From Varanus komodoensis (taxonomy: Eukaryota > Chordata > Lepidosauria > Squamata > Varanidae), in assembly GCF_004798865.1 (NCBI RefSeq), contig NW_025336598.1, positions 28,707,935 through 28,771,934 on the forward strand: a DNA stretch of 64,000 nucleotides. Direction: 5' to 3'. This document shows positions 23,501 through 35,233 of the stretch, piece by piece. How positions within the stretch are numbered: the first letter of the stretch is position 1; the number at the start of each line of letters is the position of its first letter. The notes beneath the pieces were generated by a model, which was not told the DNA's origin, ran no database searches, and saw nothing but the letters and a program-made list of their open reading frames with translations. The position numbers and the translations under genes were made by a program.

Positions 23501-26500
23501 GGTAAGAAGGTACATTATATCAGCAACTGTAAAGTATTTATTATTAGAGCTATATCCCTTATTAGAGCTATATCCTTATTAGAGCTGTATATTAGAGCTA
23601 TATCCCACCATATTCCTAATATGGTACAATCCAAAATGGCATATGTGGGCTGCTATCCAGGCATTGGTGCCTCTCAGATCCACTTAGCATGGTTGCTATA
23701 GCATATGCATTTAGACCTCTTGCCTCTTCTTTAGAGGAGACCTGAAAACTTGCACATTTCTATATTTGATGTAGTTTTGCAAATAAATTCACAAAGTTAT
23801 TAGCCCATACAAATGTTTACTATGCATTCATACCAAATTTAGAAAGTAAATTTCTTCTAAACATTAAGCATTTGGAGATTTGGCTCCAGAAACAACTACT
23901 ACTACTATTACTGCTACTAATACTTTTTCTTGATCAGATGTATTTATTGCCCAGCTGGCCCATGCTAGCATACATGCAGACTGCTGTGGTGTTGATAACA
24001 ATAGCTGTGGCATAGATTGAAAAGAAGTAACAAATAAAAGAAAGGGTTTTAATAATTTTGTGGTGCACTGAAAGCTTGAATGAAAACGAAAACAACTATC
24101 TTCCAGTTTGTATTTTGCTTTCCTTTCTTACTTATTTTCTTACTTAAAATAACAAGGCCAGTGATTTTTTTCAAAACTGAAAAACTAAATTACAAAGGTA
24201 TTCACAATATAGTAAAGCAACTTTTAAAATGGTCCTTGACTGCATACTTTGAATTGGTGGTACAAAAGTAACCACTTTAAAGTTTTGATTCGGTTTTTCG
24301 GTATAATAGGAATGTTTTTTCTCTATATAATGCTTTTCTGATGGCATTGAATTAGTGTGCCTCTGTTGATAGAAAGTTTGCATCTGCAAATCTAGGAAAA
24401 AGAAAATATCTTCCAAAAATTTGCTGTAGAGTCTCCCCCAACCTTTTTGCAATAAGTGGAAAAAGGAGGAAGAAATTGCCCAAACTGACCCGACTCTACC
24501 AAGAGAAGCCTTCTGTCAGCAGAGGGACACTAGCAGAATGCTGCCTTATTTTGTACATTTATACAAAATAAAATGTATTTTAATTTTGGGCTGCAACATT
24601 TAAACAAGTAACTTGTTAGATTATTATTATTATTATTATTATTTAATCCAAGTGCTTATCAAAACTGCAGATATCATGATGGGCACACAGAGGAGGAAAG
24701 TCCCACTTCAGATAAGATGTGAAAGTGTGCATTTTGCTTCAGAAATCTTTCATTTGGCCATATGCAAATTTAATTGATACATTAATCAATCAAGGAACAT
24801 TTATAGGATTAATAGATTGAATGTTCATATATCAGGATGTAGTTTTAATTTTTGTAATTAATTTTCATCATAAATTTAATAGTTTGTTCAAAGTTTGTTG
24901 CGCTTAGCTAAACCTGTTGGGAAAAAAATCTAAGTGGTTTTGTAAGCTGTCTTAAGATCCATTTCAGATAAAGATGGGATAGAAGTGTTTTCTAAAAAGT
25001 AATAATAATTCTGATCCAATCTGTGATGCTTGCTTCCGTTTTCCAACATCAGGGATGCAATACAATACAGTGGTACTAAGCACACTTAAGTAGCTTTCAT
25101 TGATATCCAGTGGATTTTCTTTGAAGCAAATATGCATGTTATCTTTGTGTAAAATGTTATATATGTATGTATGCATACTTGTGTGTGCGATTATAAATAT
25201 TTTTTTACAACTAACCATTGATGAAATTCTTTCTCTTTTTAAAAATTCTAGCCGTTTACAAGAAAGCGTCACCCTAACAGATATTTGTATCCTAACTCAT
25301 CTGGTCTCCATTCTTCCTTCTTCTCACATGGATGAAGCTATAGCCGCTCGAATTGATGGCATCTTGCCTCAGTGCAACTTGAATTACTTGAATTTCTTTG
25401 CCACAGCCATCACAAAGTGGGTTCGTCATAACCAGTCAAATCAGAGACGCGGTTCTGGGTTGCATGGGATACTTTTGCAAAAGATTAAGTATCACGCATT
25501 TCAGAGACTTCAGCAAGCCAATGATCTGGATCATCTGTTAGAAGAACTGAAATTCCTAGCTGGAGAGTGGTTTGAAGAAATACTTCTTGAACAAACCATG
25601 GTGACTCTTCAGCGCTTGGTAGACCAAATTGCATGGAAGAATATGCTACTTTATTCATCCTTTATTGTCAAAACCAACTACCTCTGCCCTCTGTTACTAG
25701 ATAAAATGGCTGCTGTTGCCATGGAGCATGTAGATAAGGTACTAGTGATGTGTTATCATTTTATCTCCCTTGAAAGCAGAAGTAGCATGCTGTGTAATAT
25801 TGGGGAAAAGTTGCAGCTTAATGGTAGAGGACGTGCTTTGCATGCAGGTCCCATGTTCAATTCCCAGCATCCCCAGGAGCGTTGGGAAAGACTCCTACTT
25901 AAAATCCTGGAGACCTGCTGCCGGTCAGCATAGACTAAGGATGGTAGGATTTCCACAGTCCAGTTAGCTGCCTCAGATCAGTACCTCCTGGAGGACGTGT
26001 TATTACAGAAGATTTAAACTTGTCTGCTTTTTCAGGGCCATATCAGTTAATCTGACTGTCAACTCAGTTGTATTCATATATTCGCTCATAGGTTTAACTT
26101 GTGGTCCAATGTAAAAAAAGTTGTGCAGGACTTCGTCGCACAGGCCAAGACCCTGCGAGGGTTCGCTTGGAACCGCAGGGCTTCCCTTGCCTCCAGGCTC
26201 TGAGTGAGCTCCAGACTGGCCTTAAGCTTTGCACTCCTTGTCTGCTACTGCTGGGAGAAAGGAACATGAGTGCTAGGAAATTCTGCATTCAACAGCAGGA
26301 CCTCCCACTTAGCTTATCACCTTATGTCCACAGGGGAGGGACAGATGAACTGACCTGAAATGTGCTACCTGCTTTCAAACGCACCCTGGATAGAAACCTG
26401 GCCACCAAGCAAAGGGACGTAAAGTACAGTCCTGTGGTCTCCTGACATTATCTGTGGGGTGGTCCTAGAACTTTTAGGGGCCCTGGCTCTGAGGTGCTCC

Positions 26501-29500
26501 GTTCTGAACATGGAGCCCCCGCCCACTCCCCACAGCCAGTGCACAAAGAACAAGGATAAGGGGAGGAGAAAGTGTGTGCTGGGGGATGGGGACCAGAGGA
26601 CCCTTGACTTGCTTAGGCTGTATCCAGATGGTGCCCCAGCCTGCTTCCCTCCATGGGGCTTCATCTAGATGGCTGCAAAGCTGGGGTGGTGAAGACCACT
26701 GCTGCTGCACCTCAGTTCATGCACTGGATGCTCATAAGTTTGCACCTTCAGAGGCATCCATGTGCTGAGTGTGAAGGGCTGCCAGGGATTGCTGCCTTAC
26801 AGGTTCATTAACTGGCTTTTCAAATGTGGGAGCTACCTTATCTTTAACAACAGCAAAAATGAAGCAGCAGAAAGGCTGACTATAATAGCAGCCCATAGTT
26901 GTGATTTATTACTACTACTTAGACTTAACCTTCTGTTGCTCATCTCACTTCTCTTTGGCATTGCACTGCAAGAGTTTTTTAAGACCTGCAATAGATCTGC
27001 AATAGATTTTAATATGTATTGTTCATATGCCTGTTTATTTATTGTGTTGGAAGCCATCCCGAGGCTCATGCGAATGGGATGGCATACAAAAAATTTCAAA
27101 TACATAAATTGCCACCAGATAATGAGTGCATGAGAATGAGCAACCTGTTGGCAGATATCAGTGAGTTTGGCAATCACTGATAGACAACTGTGGCAGTCAC
27201 AGACCATCTCCTTGGGTTTCATTGCTTTTTCAATAATTTACATTTCTGGCAGACAGATGTGATAGATAGTTGTGCACACTCTCTTTTTTTCCCTCCTCTA
27301 GATTTACAAATCAGAAGCATACTTGCTTCTCCTCCCTTTTGCTCGTCTGCATTACATTGATCCTCCTCATGTTCAGGAATTTTTTGAAGCTTGTATTGGA
27401 CAAAGCAGCAAACATATAAGTAAGTTCATCCTAAGGAGGAGATTGTCAATATTTCCCTCAAAGTGCAAGTTAGCAGCACATGAAGAGAACACAATATCAA
27501 ACACAATGTCTCTCTCTTGCTTAAACGAAAAGAAAGTAATATAATGTGCAGAGCCTTCTATTGTTTGTTTCCAAGTGGGGATTCTTCCAACCTTTTCAAA
27601 CATCTGTGGGTAGAGTGAATTGAAAGTGGTGAGCAGTGAAATGTTCCTTTCTGTATCTTTCAAAATAACTGCAAAGCTAAGCAAAGGCACATTTTAAAAT
27701 GAATCATGGCAAAGCACCTCCTGCTGATTCAGAATAATAACGGAGTATTAAGGTAAGATTTTATTTTCTTGTTTCCTGAAAGGGTGCTTATGAAGTTGCC
27801 TTGTCTTGTGGAGAAGCTGCCAGCACGGAGGTGTCACTTGTGCCACGGGAAGGCGTGATTGCACAGTTTCACAAGACATGGCGATGCATGTGAAGAGGCT
27901 GGCAGCCAAGGGCTGAGTGAATCAAGCTGTAGGAGCAGCCTCCATACTAGTAGTGATTTCCTTACATCAGCTATGCTGGAGATAATGTGGGTAGAGAATC
28001 TGTTCTTCTCTCCCGGCAAATGTAAAGATTAAGGACTCACAAATAAGCCTTGTACCATGCATCAGATCTGTGTTTTGGGCTGTGATATTTGCCATCATGT
28101 ACTTCCTTCCATGGTGGTTACCCAGCTGCAGAGAGACCCTGCAGTGATAGGCAGGCTAGAAACTGATGGCAGAATTTCCATGGCGAGAGCTAATTGTGTT
28201 CTCTTGTAGTATTTGCCCGGCTGCTGGTACATGCTAAATGTTTCACATTTCTGATAGGGTTCTGAATTAAATATAAAAATGCTGAGCATTCATGGAGAAG
28301 TTGAAGGGGTCGCAGTCATACTGTGTTACATCACAGTGGATCCTTATCATGGGTGGCTGGCCACAGGGTGGGTCATTATGTGCAAATAAGCCACTCTGAG
28401 TACCCATGGCTTGTAATGAGGCTGTTTAAGGTGTTTTGTTCTTGAATGGTTTACTGTGCAGATCCAGCATGCGTTCTCATTCTCAATTCAGGAATAGCTT
28501 TAGAGCAGTGAAACCTTCCACTACTCACAGACTTGTGAGTGCCGCCAGCATCCTTAAAATGGAATTTTAAAAAATAAGAATCTTGAAGAAATGGCCAAGG
28601 AATGCATCCTGAATGTGTTTGCAAGATTTTGTTTTAATTCCAGTCCTGCACAAACATGGAGGAACAAATGTCAGTGGCTAGGAATTTTGCATAATTGTCT
28701 ACTCTGCCTTGAAATACGAGCAGTTTCCTCCTCCACTGTACTGCTATTCGTGCATCTTCTGTGACCCCACTTGCTGTTGTGTAACCCTCATTTATATCTG
28801 ACATGGATATGGAGACCAGTGGAGGTTAGGTACAAGTGCCAAGTGGAGCTGAAAGAGGTTGGCAGTCTCAGGAGAGAAATGGCTTTACGAGTGGGTGTTC
28901 TTACTTCCGTGTAATGCGAAGCAGTGTGCGTGTGTTAGCAAGGGAAGTGCCAAAGTGAAGGACATGAACAAGAGAGGAGTTGTGGGTATGCTTGGCTAAA
29001 TAGCATACAGGTGGCCTTGCCTCATGTAAAGATCCTGAAAAAAGAGCAAGAGTCCAACTCCCCCCCGCCCCTCAAATGCAGAGAAGTCTCCAGGTGGGTA
29101 GTATGTTAGAAGCAAGGGACAAGCTGCCGCCTCACCGAACCTCTTCTTGGTACAGTGATATAGGAACTCATGCATTGCTTATGTTTCTACATGTTGGATC
29201 AGCTGGTGAGAATTAGTCAAGTTGTGGGGAACATACTAGTATGGTGATTCAGAGTTGCAGTCTTTTCTAGAGTGTGTCGGCCTCTATTGCCTGAACAGTA
29301 GCAAGGATCTGTGTTCCAGGAAATTTTCTGTTTCTCACTTAAAATGGCCTTGACTGAACCTTTCTTGGGCATCAAGTTTGTGGTTTTTCCTTTTTCCTTG
29401 ATGGCAAATTATCATTGTTTCAGGAAATGGATTGTGGGTATTTTGCACCTCCAGTTATAATCCATGTCAAAGGCTTCTTTTCACTCTTATGGTACTGGGA

Positions 29501-32500
29501 GTTAGACTCACTGGTTTCCTGACCCATGTTAGCTGGAACCTGTCAAGATTGAAGCACTCACTTAATTTGATCAAAGTAATCGTTTAAGGCTTGTCAGCAG
29601 AAAAGAATGATGAGGTGATGACCAAAAAACCAGGCTTCACAAGAGTCTAGTCAGTGCTCATTTCTTTCGGCCATTAAAATCAATTAGGCTACATCAGTTT
29701 AATTGGTGCAATTCTAAATACAAACTTGCTTGCTACTGGTGTGATAGTTTGAAAATGTACTCACAATACTGACAGAAGGAGTTGAAGCAAAGCTGCAGAA
29801 GTGATTGTTGTGAGGAACCACTTTCATTCGGGAAAGAGGGCAACTTATCGCTTGAGAAATGTGGCCAGTGCTTATAGAAATCTCAGGTAATGGGGAGAAA
29901 TGGAAAAACAACATGGGTTGGGACAACAGGACTACTGTTTTCCCACCCACCTGTCCCCAGTCTTTTTGCCATTCTTCTGTTTGTTCCTCCAATCCTTCCC
30001 CACCAAAAATTTCTGTAACTAATTAGGCTTTCAGAAGCACTATTATATTAAGTAAGCAAATAGAGGCACACATGTTAAAAGTGTATACTTTTGAAATCAG
30101 AATTTGAGTTTTCTTGGTGGAGAATTTAGGCTTGCTGTCTGTTTCATCACCTCCACAAACAATAATATCAAATATTCATGCCTGTATTTGCATATTTCTC
30201 TCTGTACAGGTCGTTTTGAGCCACATCTCCTTGTGCTGCTTGGTTATATTTGTGCACTTATTGAGCATTTTCCAGCAGATCTGATAAAGGCTATATTTAA
30301 CATCAAATTCTTAGCCAAACTAGATACCCAGCTTGAAAGTAAGTGATGCTTAAACTGCACCTTTAAAATGTTGTATGGGCTTAGGAAGTATACTTATATT
30401 TTGTGAATGTACTGGGTTGGGCTGGTTTGGTTTGGTTTTTGTGGGAAGGGGAACTGGAATGGTCTACTGTCTTCCAAGACACCACTAATTTCTTCAGCCT
30501 TTGGAGAATAGGGTTTTAGAAAATGACTTCAAACACTTACCTGGAAATAAGTTCTGTTAAACAGAGTGGGATTTACTTGTGAATAAGCATGCACAGGAGT
30601 ATACCATCGTTACGTGTGTGTGTGTATCTGAGAGCACACATACACAGTGAAAATAAGCTAATCTCAGAATTTAGTGAGCTTTGGCACAACCCACATTCTT
30701 ATCATCTAAAAATGGGCCAAGCTTTATGCTTCTTTGCTCCAGATATTTTATTATTTATTATTGAATGCTTCATAAAATGTCTCTCTTGCTGTACCATAAT
30801 TCTTATAGTGCAAACAAGATCATAATAAAATCAACACTATAAAACTAATAAGGCAACACTGCATAAAGTATAATATCATATTGCAGGGAGTAGGATAATA
30901 AAACACATTGTAAGAACTAAGATAATAAAACAGAAAAGTAAAAACATTTCAAAATACTTTAAAAGATCTTTTTCACCTTAAAAAATGTAAATGTGCCCCA
31001 GTTCATTGTATGAAATATCAATGCATCATTGCTCCTCCTTGCAACAGGAAAAGGGTAAAATCTGATCCAAACTATACCTCTTCTTGAAGATATCATCTCG
31101 ATATCCCAGTCCCATGTAGTGAAGAATAAGCCTTTTCTGTTGTATTCCTATGTGCAAATAAATACAGTATTGCCTGGATCAGGTAGTTCTCCCTAAAGAT
31201 ATTCTACTATGCAAGGTAGGGCAGGAATGAATTGTTGGTGTGTTCTGGGATTGTTCAACAATTCAATTCTGTCCAGGCTTTTTTTAGCAGACCAATGAGT
31301 TAAAAGTAATCAGGGATGGTAACAGGACAACTAAAACAGGAAATGGACTGCGAATGGCAAGGGATCCTAAGAACAACAAGAAAGCCTTCTTCGGATACAT
31401 CCAAAACAAAAGGCATGTGAAAGAGGAGGGTGTCCAGCTACTTAAAGTAGATGGCAGAATAATAATAGACAGCAAGAAAAAGGTGGAGGTCCTTAATTCC
31501 TACTTCGCCTCAGCTTGCTCCCACAAGAAAAGCTACAACCAAGAGGAAGTACAATCTGAAAGTGAGAGATGGCAGCCCAAGATTGAAAGACAAATGATCA
31601 AGGAATACCTAGGTTCAAATCTCCAGGGCCTGATGAACTCCATCCCAGAGTCAGAAAAGAACTGGAGGAGGAACTCTCAGAACTATTGGCTATTATCTTC
31701 AATAAATCTCAGAAAACAGATGTGCCAGACAACTGGAGAAGGGCTAACATTGTCCCTATCTTCAAAAAGGGAGAAAAACGAACTTAAGAACTATAGACCA
31801 GTTAATCTGACATCAGTCCCTGGAAAAATTTTTGAGCAAATCAGGCTGCAGGCACCTCAAAGAAAATGTAGTGATTAATAAAAACCAACATGGATTTATC
31901 AAAAATCCTGTTAGACTCATTTAATCTCTTTTTTTGACTGGGTAACCTTCCAAATGGACAGAGGAAACATAATCTACCCCAACTTTAACAAAGCTTTTGA
32001 AATAGTGCCCCATGACATTCTGATAAGCAAATTAACAAAAAATGGACTAGATAGGAAACTATTAGGTGGATCCAAACTTGGCTACTAAGCTGAACACAAA
32101 GAGTGCTCATCAATGGCACCTTCTCAAACTGGAGGGAGGTAACTGGTGGGGTGCTGCAGGGTTCAGTCCTGGGCCCAGTGCTCTTCAATATTTTTATTCA
32201 TGATTTAGATGAGGAAGTATAAGGAAGCATAAAAAATTTGCAGGCAATACAAAACTTGGGTGGAATAGCAAACCCCCTAGAAGACAGAATGAAGATCCTA
32301 GGCAACCTTGATTAAAGCAACAGAATTCTGTGCTGAAAGAAACAGAATGAGATTCAATAGGGACAGGTGCCAAGTTCTCCACCCAGGAAAAAGAAACCAA
32401 ATGCATCAATACAAGATGGGGAATATGTGGCTCAACAGAACTGAAAAATTATATATGGGAGAAAATGAAAGCTTACTCTATAAAGAAATGTAATTTTTAT

Positions 32501-35201
32501 GGAATGCAGCTAGCTACAGTGCGGAAAAGAGACCATGGGATTTGGCAATAATAAAAAGGCTACCTAGATATTAAATAACTTCCTAGCAGAGAACGACTTA
32601 CCCTGTATGGCACTAATTTATCACCTTCAGCTACAGCCACAGATCCCTTAGTGTCATAGAAATATTTGGAGAAATTTATTAGATAATGCCAATTGAGCCT
32701 AATTTGCTAAAGTCACTCAGTTTTAGCAAATGTCATATTTGTTTGAAACATAAGTAAGCATAATTAGAAAAATTCAGCCCCCAAGTTGCTATTTAAATTT
32801 TGTCTGCTGTACTGCAACTTTGGTCTGGCTCAGACTCCCCCCACCCCCCGTGGTTGGCACCTGTCCTCATCTGTTCACTCAGATGAGAGTCCCTGCACTG
32901 AATAGGGCCCACATCCAAGTACAGAAGATTGCAGTCTCCCTGGCTACCTCGAACCCCGTTGTGTCCTGCCTGAAAGGAAAAGCGTGTCCAACCTCTGCCC
33001 CCAAAAGTCATCCATTTGTGCTTTGCTTCAGCTGCAGCCAGGCAGAGCAGCCACCCTCTTCCTGTTCCCTCATAGAGAGATGGAGGGAGGCAGAGCAGGC
33101 AACAGGAACAAAGGCAAGGAAGTGCTCCCCCCCCCACATTGAATCTGTGACATGCTACTAGCTGGGGCCCCTCGAAATGCCAGACAGCTGAAGAAGGCAT
33201 ATATGTGCAAACTCCACCTTCCACATTTAGGAAGAGGGTGCCTACATCACCTGAATAACATCGCTCTTTTGAGGGTCACCTGTCATCCTTAGCATATGGC
33301 TTGGCAGTAATTTAACCCTGTCTAGCTTCTTCTGGTGCATTGTCTGCACCTTCCTTTTCTGGCATTCTCAAGTATTCACGTCCGCTTTGTGGTTTGCAGG
33401 CCACTTTTGGGGACTTCCTGACCCAGCACATGTGTTGGGTCATTTGCCAGAAGTCATGCCTATATTGCTATTATACATGTCCCCTAACTAATAGCATGTT
33501 TGTGTTCCCATAATACCCCTTCTGCTTGTTCCATGATATTATTTCTACTATATTGATTGTAGTTTAAGCCTAGAACTCTCTTCCTGAGAGAATCTACCTT
33601 TATCAGGGACAAGCCAGGAAAAGTCCTGACCACATCAGGTCAGCATAGCTTGTAATTACGTTCACAGTGAGAGAAAGGCAAAGTCATATGCATATAGTTT
33701 TGCATAAGGGCTTGCTTGTATTACAATATTCATAACACAGATAACGAGTGCATTGGCCAACATGCTTGATTTAGGTCCTGCAGAGCACTTGCATCATCCG
33801 AATTGGATCAGTTAACCAGTTATTGGTGTACTCTTCAGAATAAATTGAAATGAGACTATTGTGTAGTATGGGTATAGAGGTGCAGGAATCGGAGCCCCCC
33901 TCTTCCCATCACCTAAATGTTGTGCTGCCATGAAAACAAGATTTAAATGCCAACATAATAAATAGCAAGTTGTGATGCAGTCTTTTGTCAGAGACTGCAA
34001 TGAAGCCAAACATGATTTCCCTCCCCCAAATAAATTTTAATTGAACTTCATTGAGTAATTGTTATGATCAACAAAGAGCTTTGTAGCCTTAGAAATAAAG
34101 GTGTTTTGAATTCTGCATTTTGTCTTTTTCATTGCTCACACATCCAGTTCTACAGAAAACACTGCTAGTTCTTGGTTTCTGTATTTCTGGGTGAGGTAAC
34201 TTCCAATTAAGTCATTCATAATGTCTATCCTAAAGGGCTGCCTGCTTGCTTTAATACTAAGAGATGTGCCTCTGGACATGCTGTTCTAAATTCTATTTTG
34301 GTGTTTGCTTTGCTTTTTTTGGGGGGCGGGGATTAGTACTCCCTGTTTCCTTAAGCAGAAAGGTCCACACCCGACTGATGGAACTGAACCGAGCAGTCTG
34401 TTTAGAGTGTCCAGATCTGCAGATTCCATGGTTTCATGAGCAATACTGTCAGCAGCTTATGCAAAAAAGTGAGTCTTTACATGTAAATATTCATTAGAGT
34501 TCTATTTATTTCTACTCGGAGATTACAAAGATGGAAGGCTGGACTGCTCATTCTTTCAATACAAGCCTGCCTTGTCATCATGGATGAATTTGCTTTGTCA
34601 AACAATATGAGTTTTTTAAAATAGTGAGCAAAGCTACATACAGTTTCTGATAATGTAAAATGTTCTTGAAAAGTGAGTGTTGGTATTTTGTATTAGCAAC
34701 TCAAGGTAACTTTCCTTTATATTTGGTTCTGACTTCCCCCTCACTAGGCAGTGGTAACCGCAGGGCGCTGCATCAGCAGATTCACAGACTGCTGGGAGAA
34801 ATTTTGGGAGGAAGCCATTTTGTCAGAGTGTCTGTATTCACCTCTTACTACCATGAAATTGGTGAGTGTTTCGTTAGTGGAAAGTTCTCTTTGGTTCAAA
34901 GCTTCATGAAATGTATCTTCTGAGCATCATTACCAGGTCAGTGACTTAAATGGAGAGAGAAGGAGAAACAGAAAATTTCATTCATTTAGTTGTATGCAAC
35001 TTCAGGTGTAGCAACCACATTATTAGGAGGGAACAGGCTAAAATCAGCATCTGAAGATAAGACAGCACAGCTGTTGGAGATCCTCTGTGTACCTAGCAAG
35101 ACTGAAGGGAGGCTCGTCTCTCTGTCTTCCTGGTAACTGATCCAACACCAGCTTCATGTGGAACACAAGTGATGGGCCCTTGCATCATAGTTACGGCTGC
35201 T

Positions 35202-35233
<32 letters not shown>

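Noticed and set aside
23541-23606. Regularly spaced repeats resembling a CRISPR array
   Set aside because: The units are contiguous, imperfect and without unique spacers, and the setting is a vertebrate intron.
25100-25251. The open frame continuing upstream of FASTKD1 coding exon 7
   Set aside because: A clear acceptor (TTCTAG at 25251) and the phase from the previous exon place the exon start at 25252; the upstream part is intron.
32793-33224. 143-codon minus-strand frame in FASTKD1 intron 9
   Set aside because: It overlaps an open plus-strand frame, is low in recognisable motifs, and the local GC-rich composition lowers the number of stops.
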